This document shows, piece after piece, positions 1-8,641 of a stretch of DNA of 64,000 nucleotides. The DNA comes from Verrucolacustris abundans. GTDB lineage: Bacteria > Verrucomicrobiota > Verrucomicrobiia > Methylacidiphilales > Verrucolacustridaceae. The stretch spans positions 744,001 to 808,000 of the forward strand of contig OZ239145.1 of the NCBI GenBank assembly GCA_965194535.1, written 5' to 3'. The translations under genes and the position numbers were made by a program. The notes beneath the pieces were generated by a model, which was not told the DNA's origin, ran no database searches, and saw only the letters and a program-made list of their open reading frames with translations. Positions within the stretch are counted from its first letter, which is position 1, and each line of letters begins with the position of its first letter.

Positions 1-2
1 TC

Positions 3-2837
3 GAAGTCTGGCAGGGGGGGAACTACATCGATCCGATCCGAGACCAACCATCTCCCTTCGCCCAGGGATTTGCACTAAAAGTCACGATCGATGGAAAAGA
101 GCAAATCCGCACCCTTGACCGGAAGGGTTGGAAAGAGGTGGTCTTTGCCGGAGCGTATCCGTTCGGCACGGTGACTTATTCGGATCCGGATTGCCCGGTG
201 AAGGTCACCTTGGAGGCCTACTCGCCATTCATACCGCTGAACTACGAAGATTCGAGTTACCCCGCAGTAATCATGCGGTACCGGTTGGACAACATCTCGA
301 AGCAGGCATTGGAAGCTGAGATCGGGGGCTGGCTGGAAAACCCGGTTCTGATCGATACCCTCCGAGCTTATCCTGGGGTCCTGCGGAGTAACTCGATCGT
401 TTCAGAGAAGGGCTTGGCCATGGTGGTTAGCCAAGCCACGGATCCCACGAGCGGAAAACCGGCACGCCCTGACATCGTCTTTGAGGATTTTGAAAAGGCA
501 ACGTACGAAGGCTGGGAAGTCGAAGGCACGGCCTTTGGCAAGGGGCCTGTGGCCAAAGTGGAGGTACCTGCCCATGTCGGCGAAACCGGGATGAAGGGAA
601 GCCGAGCGGTGAATAGTCACGCTTCGGCTCCGGGGGATACGTCTGTGCCGCCCGATCCGGGAAAGGACTCGGTCAAGCGCGATGCCGCCACGGGTAAGCT
701 GATCAGCCGACCCTTCACCATTGAACGTAACTTCATCACTTTCCTTATCGGCGGCGGTGGGCATGCGGATACTGCCGTGCGGCTTCTGGTCGATGGAAAG
801 GTGGTCCATACCGCGAGCGGGCCGACCAGCAGCGCGATGCGCGAGGCCACTTTTGATGTCACGGGTTTGCAGGGCAAGACGGCGAAACTGGAGGTGGTCG
901 ACCAAGTCACTGGTAGCTGGGGACACGTCAGCGTGGACCAAATTGAGTTCCGGGACATCGTAACTCCGCTCGAAAAGCAGCGCGATTGGGGGAGCATGGC
1001 GTTGGCGGCAATCGGGCAGAATCCCTGCCGTGCAAGTGCGGAACTCGCTGTTCCTTCTGAGAAGTCGGTTTTCACAGCCTCTGGACCTGCTGCAGCGACT
1101 TCGCCTGTCGGTAAGCCGTTGATCGGCGGAGTGACCCAAACAGTAAACCTCGCCCCGGGGGCGACCGGAACTGCGCCTTTTGTGATCGCTTGGCATTTCC
1201 CCAACACCATCGAAACCGTGAGGGGGGCGGAGACGGGCTTTCAATATGGGAAACGATTCAAAAATGCTGCGGAAGTAGCCCAGGCGATCGCCAAGAAAGC
1301 GGATCGTCTGGATGAGATGACACGACTCTGGAACCATACTTGGTACGACTCGACTCTGCCTTACTGGTTCCTTGAGCGAACCTTCATCCCGCTTGGCTGT
1401 TTGGCTTCACCGACCTGCTACCGCTTTGGCGATGGGCGTTTTTACACCTACGAAGGCATTCGCAGTTGTTGGGGTCATCCCAACCACGTTTGGCATTATG
1501 CTCAGGCTCATGCTCGGATGTTCCCAGAGTTGGAGCAGGACGTGATCGAACGGGTCTGGTATGGATTCGGGTTTAAACCCGACGGCTCGATGGCCTATCG
1601 GGGTGAAATGGGCGGGGACAGTGCGATTGACGGTCACTGCGGTGTGATTCTTGCGGTATTGCGGGCACATCAGACCAACCCGGACGACCAGATGCTCAAG
1701 CGGCTCTGGCCGCGTGTGAAAAAGTCGATGGAGTACGCTAACTCTTGTGACCGGGATGGGGATGGTTTGTTGGACACCCCTATGCTGACCACGTTGGACG
1801 AGCCGTGGCATGGGGCGATTCCATGGATCAGCAGTCTTTACATCGCCGCTCTTAAAGCAGGGGAGCAGATGGCGCTCGAGATAGGAGACAAGGAGTTTGC
1901 CGCCGATTGCCGGCAGCGTGCGGAGAAGGGGCGAGCCGCCATGGATGCCAAATTGTTTAACGGGGAGTGGTTCATCCAGATTCCCGATCCGGAAAACCCA
2001 AAGAAACTTGGCGCCTACGAGACCGTGCATATTGACCAGGTAATGGGGCAGGGCTGGGCTTGGCAGGTGGGATTGGGAAGGGTGCTCAATGAAAACACAA
2101 CCCGCTCTGCCCTCAACTCAATTTGGAAATATAACTTCACCCGTAACCTGGACGCTTACGATGCACAGGCAGATCCCAAGGGCCGACCTTACTACGCCGA
2201 TGGCGAAGGAGGTGTGGTCATGACGGCCAACGCCCTGGGCCGGGAGACCCCTTACGGCATTTATTCTGGCTTTGCCTGCTACCTCAACGAGACCATGAAC
2301 GGCTTTGAATCCCAAGTGGCCGCCCACATGATCGCCGAGGGAATGGTCAAGGAGGGCATGGCCATTCTGAAGACCCTCGATGAGCGCTACGACGGCAATA
2401 AACGAAATCCCTTCAATGAAGTGGAGTGTGGAGATCACTACGGTCGTTCGATGGCCAGCTACGGGGCCTTTATCGCCATCACTGGTTTCACGTACCACGG
2501 GCCCAAGCAGCACATTGGATTTGCGCCCAAACTGACACCCGAGAACTTTAAAGCTGCCTTCACTGCGGCGGAGGGATGGGGGAGTTACAGTCAAAAAATT
2601 TCTGGGGGGGAGCTGAGGGCGGAGTTGACGGTGAAATATGGGCAGGTTTCGATTCGGACTGTGTCCCTAGTACCTCCTGCTGGTACCGGTGTGCGGAAAG
2701 TGTCGGCTATGGTGGATGGAAAATCACTTACCGCATCCGTTAAGGAAAAGGACGGCTCGGCGGAGGTGATTTTTCCATCCCATTTGATTTTGAAGGCCGA
2801 GCAGAAACTTGAAATCACACTGTCCACGGGTGTTTGA
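3..2837 (+). CDS. GH116/DUF608-type glycoside hydrolase, 5' end outside window
   Basis: The reading frame is open from the first bases, so the N-terminus lies upstream; 944 codons are visible. The first part carries the GH116 N-domain signature (GTVTYSDPDCPVKVTLEAYS, then PFIPLN). A beta-sandwich-like insert follows at about nt 480-960. The C-terminal half looks like the (alpha/alpha)6 barrel of bile-acid beta-glucosidase/GH116 proteins, with a YEGIRSCWG..HVWHY segment and a TLDEPWHGAIPW segment in the places where the family's catalytic acids usually lie. The probable role is removal of a beta-linked sugar from oligosaccharides. The exact substrate is unknown, and whether it is exported cannot be seen. 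It sits upstream of an operator-like element that serves the next gene. Confidence 0.75.
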   Translation, partial: EVWQGGNYIDPIRDQPSPFAQGFALKVTIDGKEQIRTLDRKGWKEVVFAGAYPFGTVTYSDPDCPVKVTLEAYSPFIPLNYEDSSYPAVIMRYRLDNISKQALEAEIGGWLENPVLIDTLRAYPGVLRSNSIVSEKGLAMVVSQATDPTSGKPARPDIVFEDFEKATYEGWEVEGTAFGKGPVAKVEVPAHVGETGMKGSRAVNSHASAPGDTSVPPDPGKDSVKRDAATGKLISRPFTIERNFITFLIGGGGHADTAVRLLVDGKVVHTASGPTSSAMREATFDVTGLQGKTAKLEVVDQVTGSWGHVSVDQIEFRDIVTPLEKQRDWGSMALAAIGQNPCRASAELAVPSEKSVFTASGPAAATSPVGKPLIGGVTQTVNLAPGATGTAPFVIAWHFPNTIETVRGAETGFQYGKRFKNAAEVAQAIAKKADRLDEMTRLWNHTWYDSTLPYWFLERTFIPLGCLASPTCYRFGDGRFYTYEGIRSCWGHPNHVWHYAQAHARMFPELEQDVIERVWYGFGFKPDGSMAYRGEMGGDSAIDGHCGVILAVLRAHQTNPDDQMLKRLWPRVKKSMEYANSCDRDGDGLLDTPMLTTLDEPWHGAIPWISSLYIAALKAGEQMALEIGDKEFAADCRQRAEKGRAAMDAKLFNGEWFIQIPDPENPKKLGAYETVHIDQVMGQGWAWQVGLGRVLNENTTRSALNSIWKYNFTRNLDAYDAQADPKGRPYYADGEGGVVMTANALGRETPYGIYSGFACYLNETMNGFESQVAAHMIAEGMVKEGMAILKTLDERYDGNKRNPFNEVECGDHYGRSMASYGAFIAITGFTYHGPKQHIGFAPKLTPENFKAAFTAAEGWGSYSQKISGGELRAELTVKYGQVSIRTVSLVPPAGTGVRKVSAMVDGKSLTASVKEKDGSAEVIFPSHLILKAEQKLEITLSTGV

Positions 2838-2863
2838 CCAGCCATGGATGCATTGGTTGCTTC

Positions 2864-2901
2864 TGGCACTCTCACGGTAACCCATGGCACATCGGCCAAG
2901 G
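2864..2901 (+). promoter_or_regulatory. AraC-type operator, site F
   Basis: TGGCA at 2864-2868 and at 2885-2889 are exactly 21 bp apart, and AAGG follows at 2898-2901. A TATAAG hexamer at 2926-2931 lies 6 nt before the ATG at 2938. The same arrangement recurs at sites A, B and D, and partly at C and E. Because the element overlaps an upstream ATG at 2884, that ATG is unlikely to be the real start of the next gene. Confidence 0.6.
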
Positions 2902-2937
2902 CTGGTTTGCTGTGGAAGAAGGCACTATAAGAAATTC

Positions 2938-3570
2938 ATGAAACCATTTTTACTCTCGCTCCTTTTGATGTTCGTTGGCGGAATCGGATCTTGGTCTTGC
3001 CAAGCCCAGTTGAAGGATCGGGCGGAAGATTTTTCCATCCCCGCACAGTGGGGTCCTGGGTCCCTTGTGATGCAGTGGGGAGTGAATCCAGAAACCCTCC
3101 GCAGCCGGGGAGAGGGGGGGATGTCGGACAAAAGTGGTAAACATTTCGGAATCATTCCCGCTGGAGAGTGGCAAGCCGGAGGAGGGGATCCTTATTCCCG
3201 CAGCATTGTCAGCCGGGTGATCTGGCCGATGGGGACCATCGTAGAAAAAGATGTGGGCAGAACGATAGCATTCACCAGCTTGTTCGGTTGGTACGGCGGC
3301 CAACCCGACCGCAACAAGGATCTCTTCCTAGCCAAGGAGAGTGGTTTTTGGTTTGGAGAAGTGCCAGTTCAGGGTCTGAAGGGAATGCAGGATTTTGAGT
3401 TTGGCTCGATTCCGGAAAAATCTTGGGAGCAGGTGGCGATTAGCTATCGCATTCGGCGGGAAGACGTCGGCAAAGACCTATATTTGATGATCCAGACCCA
3501 TAGTCGGAAGGAAAATCCCGGGCTACCCACCCTCGCCACTTCGGACTGGAAGGTGAAGATTTCGCCCTAA
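2938..3570 (+). CDS. Secreted hypothetical protein
   Basis: A 210-residue protein not assigned to a family. It begins with a clear signal peptide (MKPFLLSLLLMFVGG, cleavage probably after SCQA). The mature part is rich in W, G and aromatic residues and looks all-beta, with no catalytic motif recognised. The start at 2938 is preferred over an in-frame ATG at 2884. The longer form would bury the signal peptide behind 18 residues, and its ATG overlaps the operator-like element. A carbohydrate-binding or accessory role is inferred only from the neighbouring hydrolase and the shared operator. Confidence 0.7.
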   Translation: MKPFLLSLLLMFVGGIGSWSCQAQLKDRAEDFSIPAQWGPGSLVMQWGVNPETLRSRGEGGMSDKSGKHFGIIPAGEWQAGGGDPYSRSIVSRVIWPMGTIVEKDVGRTIAFTSLFGWYGGQPDRNKDLFLAKESGFWFGEVPVQGLKGMQDFEFGSIPEKSWEQVAISYRIRREDVGKDLYLMIQTHSRKENPGLPTLATSDWKVKISP

Positions 3571-3605
3571 AGCGATTTTTTTAGGTTCTTTGTAAAAATG
3601 CCTTT

Positions 3606-3643
3606 TGGCACTTAAACAGTAGGTATTGGCATCATCTAGAAGG
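3606..3643 (+). promoter_or_regulatory. AraC-type operator, site D
   Basis: TGGCA at 3606-3610 and at 3627-3631 (21 bp apart) are followed by AAGG at 3640-3643. The first half-site also forms a short inverted repeat, TGCC-TTTT-GGCA (3599-3610). The regulator gene starts 254 nt downstream, but a GTG-started small ORF begins 34 nt downstream, the distance seen at the other sites. The rest of the 327-nt gap 3571-3897 holds a short inverted repeat AGTCC-GTTTTT-GGACT (about 3724-3739) and no other gene I can support. Confidence 0.5.
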
Positions 3644-3677
3644 CCACATTACTACTTTTGTGCCATAGTGGTGGTTT

Positions 3678-3860
3678 GTGATCTATCATACTTGGTCATT
3701 ATTCTCGGCTTTTTTCCAGCCTCTAGTCCGTTTTTGGACTGGTAATCCACATTCCAAACGTTTCTCCTTTTTTTGGCACATGTTTGCGGTGGGTGTTGGA
3801 GCAGGGCAATTTCGGGGATGTTTCCAAGCGGTCTGGTTCCCCATCCCACTGGAAGGCTAA
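3678..3860 (+). CDS. Possible small ORF, 60 residues
   Basis: A GTG-started 60-codon frame between the exported protein gene and the AraC-family gene. It has no recognisable domain, is rich in F and W, and contains no obvious signal peptide. The only support is position: it begins 34 nt after operator-like site D, with a weak -10-like CATAGT at 3664-3669. It could be a leader peptide for the regulator mRNA, or simply non-coding leader sequence. No Shine-Dalgarno sequence is visible. Confidence 0.2.
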   Translation: MIYHTWSLFSAFFQPLVRFWTGNPHSKRFSFFWHMFAVGVGAGQFRGCFQAVWFPIPLEG

Positions 3861-3897
3861 GGTGAATTCGAGGATTTCTATCTAGTGGCTACGTTCC

Positions 3898-4806
3898 ATG
3901 AGAGCTGTTAAACCATCCCGCACCGGGGAATCCCGGGTATCCGTTCTGCACTGGGCAGATCTGCCCAAGAAGCATGCCCGTCCCCTTGCGGTAGTTCGGG
4001 CCACCAATCATCCTGCCTATCCCTGCCACCGGCACGAGTTTTGGGAAATTGTCATCGTTTACCGCGGTTCGGGTTTGATGTCCTTTGGCCGGCGGACGCT
4101 CCCGATCCGTGTGGGAGATGTATTTGTCCTGAGTCGTGGGCAGAGGCATGCCTATCTGGAAACCCGCTCGCTAGATGTCATCAACATCGTCTTTGATCCG
4201 GCTCACGTCGGTTCCGTCCACCCCGCCCTCGCCGATTGGATGCGGCATGAATCCCTTGTGTCTGTCGGGCCGAGTTGGAAGCCTGGCGAGACGGAGGGGG
4301 AGTGCCTGCATCTTGGCTCCTCCGATTTTGCCCTGCTTCTCGACAAGGTGCGCCGCATGGAGACGGAGTTGGAGGGGCAGAAGACGGAAAACCACATCGC
4401 GGCGCTGGCTTATTTTCTCCTGATTATCACCTTTATACGTCGCCACCGACGGCCGTGGGAGTCGTCGGGGAGTGTTGCCGCTGGTCATCGAGTGAGCCGG
4501 GCTTTGGGGTTCATTGAAGAACATTTTTCCGATCCGATCACTATCGAGGATATTGTCAGCCACAGCCAGGTTTCCCGGCGACACTTCTTTCGGTTGTTTG
4601 AGCAGGCACTCGGCGTGGCACCGATGGAGTATCTGAAAAAACTTCGGCTGCAAAAAGCGGCTTCAATGTTGCTGACCACAAATGCCTCGGTCACCCAGGT
4701 CGCCTTTGCCTGCGGTTTCAACGACAGTAACTATTTCAGTTCTCTGTATCACAAGGAATTCGGCATGTCCCCCAGTCAGTTTAAAAAGGATGGTCGCAAC
4801 GGGTAA
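3898..4806 (+). CDS. AraC-family transcriptional regulator, RhaS/RhaR-like
   Basis: 302 residues, the usual size of sugar-responsive AraC regulators. Residues about 20-120 form a cupin-type sensor domain (HRHEFWEIVIVYRGSG, then a GDVFVLSRGQRHAY segment). The last 100 residues hold the double helix-turn-helix, including FIEEHFSDPITIEDIVSHS and the family signature VTQVAFACGFNDSNYFSS. The RhaS/RhaR-like sensor and the nearby rhamnose genes suggest L-rhamnose as ligand; this is inference. The AraC-type 21-bp direct repeats found upstream of surrounding transcription units are good candidates for its binding sites, and site D could provide autoregulation. ATG 3898 is taken as start, without a strong ribosome-binding site. 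Confidence 0.9.
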   Translation: MRAVKPSRTGESRVSVLHWADLPKKHARPLAVVRATNHPAYPCHRHEFWEIVIVYRGSGLMSFGRRTLPIRVGDVFVLSRGQRHAYLETRSLDVINIVFDPAHVGSVHPALADWMRHESLVSVGPSWKPGETEGECLHLGSSDFALLLDKVRRMETELEGQKTENHIAALAYFLLIITFIRRHRRPWESSGSVAAGHRVSRALGFIEEHFSDPITIEDIVSHSQVSRRHFFRLFEQALGVAPMEYLKKLRLQKAASMLLTTNASVTQVAFACGFNDSNYFSSLYHKEFGMSPSQFKKDGRNG

Positions 4807-5005
4807 GTAGAGTGGTTTTCACCAATCCTAGGCCAAGGCATAGCCGCTGATCAGAGAAAATTGGGCCTGTCCAAGGGCTCAATCAGAGGTCCTGCAGCGA
4901 AATCTTGTGGGGTAGCATCTCGGAATTACTCGGACTTATAAAAATGTAAGCAATTGATGAATAATAACATAACCTATAAAAGAAATATTTTTATTTTTTG
5001 AAAAC

Positions 5006-5043
5006 TGGCATTTTTAGGGGTATATTTGGCACCAACCTTAAGG
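5006..5043 (+). promoter_or_regulatory. AraC-type operator, site A
   Basis: TGGCA at 5006-5010 and 5027-5031 (21 bp apart), with AAGG at 5040-5043. The flanks closely match site B, including the string TTAAGGTGAA at the same offset. The element ends 32 nt before ATG 5076. This argues against the earlier TTG 4998 and ATG 5049, which would place the start inside or right against the operator. Confidence 0.6.
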
Positions 5044-5075
5044 TGAAAATGACTTTCATACATAAGCTTAGGGCT

Positions 5076-7469
5076 ATGCAGGACAAAGGCATAAATGGAT
5101 TCCGCCAATTTTGGGCTTTGATCTTAATTTCCTTTTTTGGGCTCCAGGGAGTAATGGCCGTTGAGGTGACTTATGTCGGTAAGGAAGTGGGTGATGGGAG
5201 TTCTTCTTATGTAGTTCAGAACTGGTCGCTTACTTCTGTGGGCAAGCAATTCAATACGCCAAGTGGTCAGGAAAGATATGGGACTGCTGGGTACTATCAA
5301 ATTCGGCCAACTTTAAATTCATCCCCCTTGGAAGTTTCTGAGGGAACTTCACAAGGGAATGACTTTGGTCAGGCAGCCGAATCTGAAGCCACACTATCAT
5401 CTCCTCCAGTTTTTCTTTCTTCCATAACGGGAGGGGCAGGGACGTTCGTCAACCAAGGCGGGTATTCAACTTACCGTGGTAGTGACGGCACCACAATCTA
5501 CCGGCAAGGGGGGCTTTCAGTTTCGGTAGGGATCGGTCCCCACGACTCGCCCGCCGGAACAGATGCCAGCTATTTCGGAGAGGTTTTGCAATTTACGTTG
5601 GGTGCGAGTGCAAAATTTCGAATCGGATTGGCAGTTGATTCCGTGGGGACTGAAAATCATGGCCCTGGAATCTACAGCCCCGATTACGTGAGTATCTACA
5701 ACAACGCCACTGGAAGCGTTTTCTCTGGTGCTCTCACTCGGGATGGGAATCCAGACATGGTCTTTTTCGATATTGAGGGCAACGCAGGCGACTCTTTCAC
5801 CGTCGGCCTTTGGCAAAACACCGGAAGCCAATCGGTTGCGGTCCTTAGTCTGGTTACGTTTGACCATCAAACTCTTCCTGCAATTACTTATGTCGGAAAA
5901 GAGGTGAGCGATGAGAGTTCTTCTTATGTAGTTCAGAACTGGTCGGCTGCATCGGTGGCCAAGCAGTTCAACACCACAGGCGTCGAGCGATATGGAAACG
6001 CTGGTTACTACCAAATTCGGCCGACTTTAAAGACATCCCCTTCGAATGTTTATGAGGGAACTTCACAAGGCAATGACTTGGGTCAGGCAGCTGGAACTGA
6101 ACCCACACTTTCCTCTCCTCCATCATTCCTCTCTTCCATCACGGGAAGGGCAGGGACGTTTGTCAACTTTGGCGGGTATTCGAATTACCTTGGGAGTGAC
6201 GGGTCCACAGAGTATCGGCAAGGGGGGCTTTCGGTTTCGGTAGGAAACGGTCCTTACGACTCGCCCGCCGGAGCAGATGCCAGCTATTTCGGAGAGGTTT
6301 TACAATTTACGTTGGATGAGAGAACGAAGTTCCGAATCGGATTGTCGGTAGATTCGGTGGCCGATTCCAACTACGCGCCAAATTATGTTGGAATTTACAA
6401 TGCCTCCACGGGCTCAGTATTCTCCGCGGCTCTGACTCGGGATGGTACACCGGACATGGTATTTTTTGACATTATGGGTAATGCGGGGGACACCTTTACC
6501 GTCGCCCTATGGCAAAACACCGGAAGCCGATCGTTTTCGGCCCTTAGTCTTGTGACGTTTGATGTGAGTCAGGTGCCGACGGATATCAGTTTGTCGGCAA
6601 GCTCCATTGCGGAAAATAACTTAGAGAACGCGGTGGTGGGTTCTCTTTCGACCATTGATCCGGATTCCTCCGATGCCCACTCCTACTCACTGGTTGCGGG
6701 GGCAGGGGACTCTGATAACGCCATATTCAATATTAGCGGAAACTCGTTGCGAGCGAACGGAGCTTTCGATTATGAATCGAAGAACAGTTATTCGGTTAGA
6801 GTCCGTAGTACCGATTTGGGGGGTAACACCTTCGAAAAGGTATTCGAAGTCAGTGTGACGGATGTTAATGAAACACCCTCCGATACCACTCCTCCGTTCA
6901 TCGAACTGAATGGAGCAGCATCGGTATCGGTCGTTTGGGGGGAAACATACACCGATGAGGGAGCAACCGCCTCGGATGATGTGGACGGTCTGATAACGGT
7001 GATTCCAAGTGGGGCGGTCAACACTTCCAAACCAGGAGTATATACTATCACATTTGACGCCACGGATGCGGCGGGTAATGCGGCCAATCAGGTCATTCGG
7101 ACCGTCACGGTTTCCGCTCCCTCGAGTACGACAGGCGCAGACGGTCTTTCCGACTTAATGCGCTACGCTTTGGGTGGCAATGCTCCGGGTGATTCGGTCG
7201 CCAAACCGAGTTCCTCTGTCGCTGGGGAATATTTAGTAATCACGGCGATTGTCCGGACGGACAATCCCAACAAGCTGACGGTAGTTGGTGAGGCAGTGAC
7301 CGACTTGGATAACTATGCGAGTGGGACTTCGGTCGTTGAAGTGCAGGGAGTAGATGCCGCTGATCAGGATGGAGTTCCTGAAGGATGTAAGCGCAGGACA
7401 TTTTCTGTTGCGATAGAAGGATCGGTTACGAAAATGTTCTTGAGACTTAAAGCGTCACTTGTGCAGTAA
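5076..7469 (+). CDS. Large exported multi-domain protein with duplicated module
   Basis: 797 residues from ATG 5076; earlier in-frame starts exist at 4998 (TTG) and 5049 (ATG). A signal peptide is followed by two copies of a module of about 239 residues, each beginning TYVGKEV and ending ALWQNTGS/LSLVTFD. Next come a cadherin-like stretch (TDISLSASSIAENN to VSVTDVNE) and a DUF5011-like Ig fold (PFIELNGAASVSV). A C-terminal region of about 110 residues contains LMRYALGG, ITAIVRTDNPNKLTVVGE, GVPEGCKRRTFSV and KMFLRLKASL. The same C-terminal region ends the 1840-residue protein at 19040, so it may be a surface-sorting domain. The module also occurs once in the PEP-CTERM protein at 7705. Its role is unknown; adhesion or glycan binding at the cell surface is plausible. 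Confidence 0.75.
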   Translation: MQDKGINGFRQFWALILISFFGLQGVMAVEVTYVGKEVGDGSSSYVVQNWSLTSVGKQFNTPSGQERYGTAGYYQIRPTLNSSPLEVSEGTSQGNDFGQAAESEATLSSPPVFLSSITGGAGTFVNQGGYSTYRGSDGTTIYRQGGLSVSVGIGPHDSPAGTDASYFGEVLQFTLGASAKFRIGLAVDSVGTENHGPGIYSPDYVSIYNNATGSVFSGALTRDGNPDMVFFDIEGNAGDSFTVGLWQNTGSQSVAVLSLVTFDHQTLPAITYVGKEVSDESSSYVVQNWSAASVAKQFNTTGVERYGNAGYYQIRPTLKTSPSNVYEGTSQGNDLGQAAGTEPTLSSPPSFLSSITGRAGTFVNFGGYSNYLGSDGSTEYRQGGLSVSVGNGPYDSPAGADASYFGEVLQFTLDERTKFRIGLSVDSVADSNYAPNYVGIYNASTGSVFSAALTRDGTPDMVFFDIMGNAGDTFTVALWQNTGSRSFSALSLVTFDVSQVPTDISLSASSIAENNLENAVVGSLSTIDPDSSDAHSYSLVAGAGDSDNAIFNISGNSLRANGAFDYESKNSYSVRVRSTDLGGNTFEKVFEVSVTDVNETPSDTTPPFIELNGAASVSVVWGETYTDEGATASDDVDGLITVIPSGAVNTSKPGVYTITFDATDAAGNAANQVIRTVTVSAPSSTTGADGLSDLMRYALGGNAPGDSVAKPSSSVAGEYLVITAIVRTDNPNKLTVVGEAVTDLDNYASGTSVVEVQGVDAADQDGVPEGCKRRTFSVAIEGSVTKMFLRLKASLVQ
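5169..6565 (+). repeat. In-gene duplication of a 717-bp module
   Basis: Two tandem copies start at 5169 and 5886 with the string ACTTATGTCGG, a 717-bp offset (239 codons). Long stretches are still identical at DNA level, for example around GTAGTTCAGAACTGGTCG. This points to a fairly recent internal duplication. A third, more diverged copy forms the body of the gene at 7705. Confidence 0.8.
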
Positions 7470-7635
7470 AGCGGCTGACTCTCTTTTCGGGCCTAATCCT
7501 AAAACTAGGCAAGTTATCTTTAAAATAATTAAATATCTTTCGTTTAAATTTTATTACACATCCACCCATCAATCTCTAAATACATGACAAACAACAGCTT
7601 AAGCTCAAATGAAGCGATTATAGAATTTGTTGCCT

Positions 7636-7673
7636 TGGCATTATTAGGGTGTTTTTTGACACTATAATTAAGG
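7636..7673 (+). promoter_or_regulatory. AraC-type operator, site B
   Basis: TGGCA at 7636-7640 and TGACA at 7657-7661 (21 bp apart), with AAGG at 7670-7673. A TATATT hexamer at 7693-7698 lies 6 nt before ATG 7705. The sequence from 7635 onward aligns closely with site A. Half-site 1 is also part of TGCC-TT-GGCA. Confidence 0.6.
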
Positions 7674-7704
7674 TGAATTTAGCGAATTGAAATATATTGG
7701 GTAT

Positions 7705-8568
7705 ATGAAAATATCAAATTTACAAAACCAAAGTCCAAAAACGCTGGGTCGATTGGCGCTCTGTCTTTTGATCTTGGGCTTTTCCTTTTCCGAGCGGTCA
7801 TCGGCCGCCACGGTTACTTATGTGGGTTCGGAAACTGGCTCGGCAGGAAATGGATATTCCGTTCAAAATTGGTCGAATGCGGGCGTCACAAAAGTTTATG
7901 ATATCGGGGGTAGTGAAGTCTACGGCTCTTCCGGCTACGTACAGATCCGACCTGGGCCTACGGACTTGTACCAAGGCATTGCTGACAACAATAATCTCGG
8001 GGTCGGTGCCGCAACAAATCCAACACTTTTGTCCCGTCCCTCTTTCATAAGTTCTGTGACAGGAGGTGCAGGAGATTTTGTTAATTTTGGTGGGTACTCA
8101 ACTTATCGGGGTCCCGATGGTTCTTCTCTCTACCGGCAAGGGGCTTTATCGGTTGCTGCTAACAATGGGCCTTATACTCCCGATAACAACCCCGCCAGTT
8201 ATTTTGGAATCGCAATGCACTTTACAGTTAATGCTGGTTCCTACTTTCGGTTTGGGTTGGCGGTGGATTCTGTGGGCAGCGGGACTTACGCCCCTGATTA
8301 TGTCAGTCTTTATAGTAGTTCCACTGGCACAAAGATATCCTCGCTTCTGACTCGGGATGGTAGCGCCGACATGGCCTTTTTCGATATTGATACCCGAGGT
8401 GATGCTCTCAGCACAAATTTTGATGTGGCGCTTTGGCAAAAGAGTGGGACTCAAAGTGCGGCTGCCTTAAGCCTAGCAACTTTTGATGCGATCCCCGAGC
8501 CCTCGACTGCCCTTCTTGCCCTCGTCGGGATGGGGTGTCTGGCGATTCATTCGCGTCGCCGCCGCTGA
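7705..8568 (+). CDS. PEP-CTERM protein with TYVG module
   Basis: 287 residues from ATG 7705; a TTG at 7687 would add six residues. It has a signal peptide (LALCLLILGFSFSERSSAA), one copy of the TYVG..NWS..LSLATFD module that is duplicated in the previous gene, and a C-terminal PEP-CTERM tail: IPEPST, a hydrophobic segment, and a final RRRR. PEP-CTERM proteins are cleaved and sorted to the surface or matrix by exosortase; no exosortase lies in the window. The pairing of one module with two different C-terminal signals in adjacent genes suggests two routes to the surface for the same binding module. Confidence 0.85.
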   Translation: MKISNLQNQSPKTLGRLALCLLILGFSFSERSSAATVTYVGSETGSAGNGYSVQNWSNAGVTKVYDIGGSEVYGSSGYVQIRPGPTDLYQGIADNNNLGVGAATNPTLLSRPSFISSVTGGAGDFVNFGGYSTYRGPDGSSLYRQGALSVAANNGPYTPDNNPASYFGIAMHFTVNAGSYFRFGLAVDSVGSGTYAPDYVSLYSSSTGTKISSLLTRDGSADMAFFDIDTRGDALSTNFDVALWQKSGTQSAAALSLATFDAIPEPSTALLALVGMGCLAIHSRRRR

Positions 8569-8591
8569 TCCTGTTTGCGTTCCGATTCAGT

Positions 8592-8608
8592 TGGCACCTG
8601 ATTTAAGG
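8592..8608 (+). promoter_or_regulatory. Partial AraC-type operator, site E
   Basis: TGGCA at 8592-8596 with AAGG at 8605-8608, the same spacing as the promoter-proximal half-site at A, B, D and F, and 33 nt before ATG 8642. The distal partner 21 bp upstream is not recognisable, so this is a weaker candidate. Confidence 0.35.
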
Positions 8609-8641
8609 TTTCAGGCCTATCCTTGGGCGTAACTTTATTTA

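Noticed and set aside
402..1337. 311-codon open frame on the minus strand
   Set aside because: Lies opposite the hydrolase gene, has no family features, and its arginine/serine-rich composition is typical of an antisense shadow.
7657..7669. TTGACA next to TATAAT-like sequence read as a classical promoter
   Set aside because: The two hexamers are separated by about one base, not 16-18. TTGACA fits better as the second half-site of operator B.
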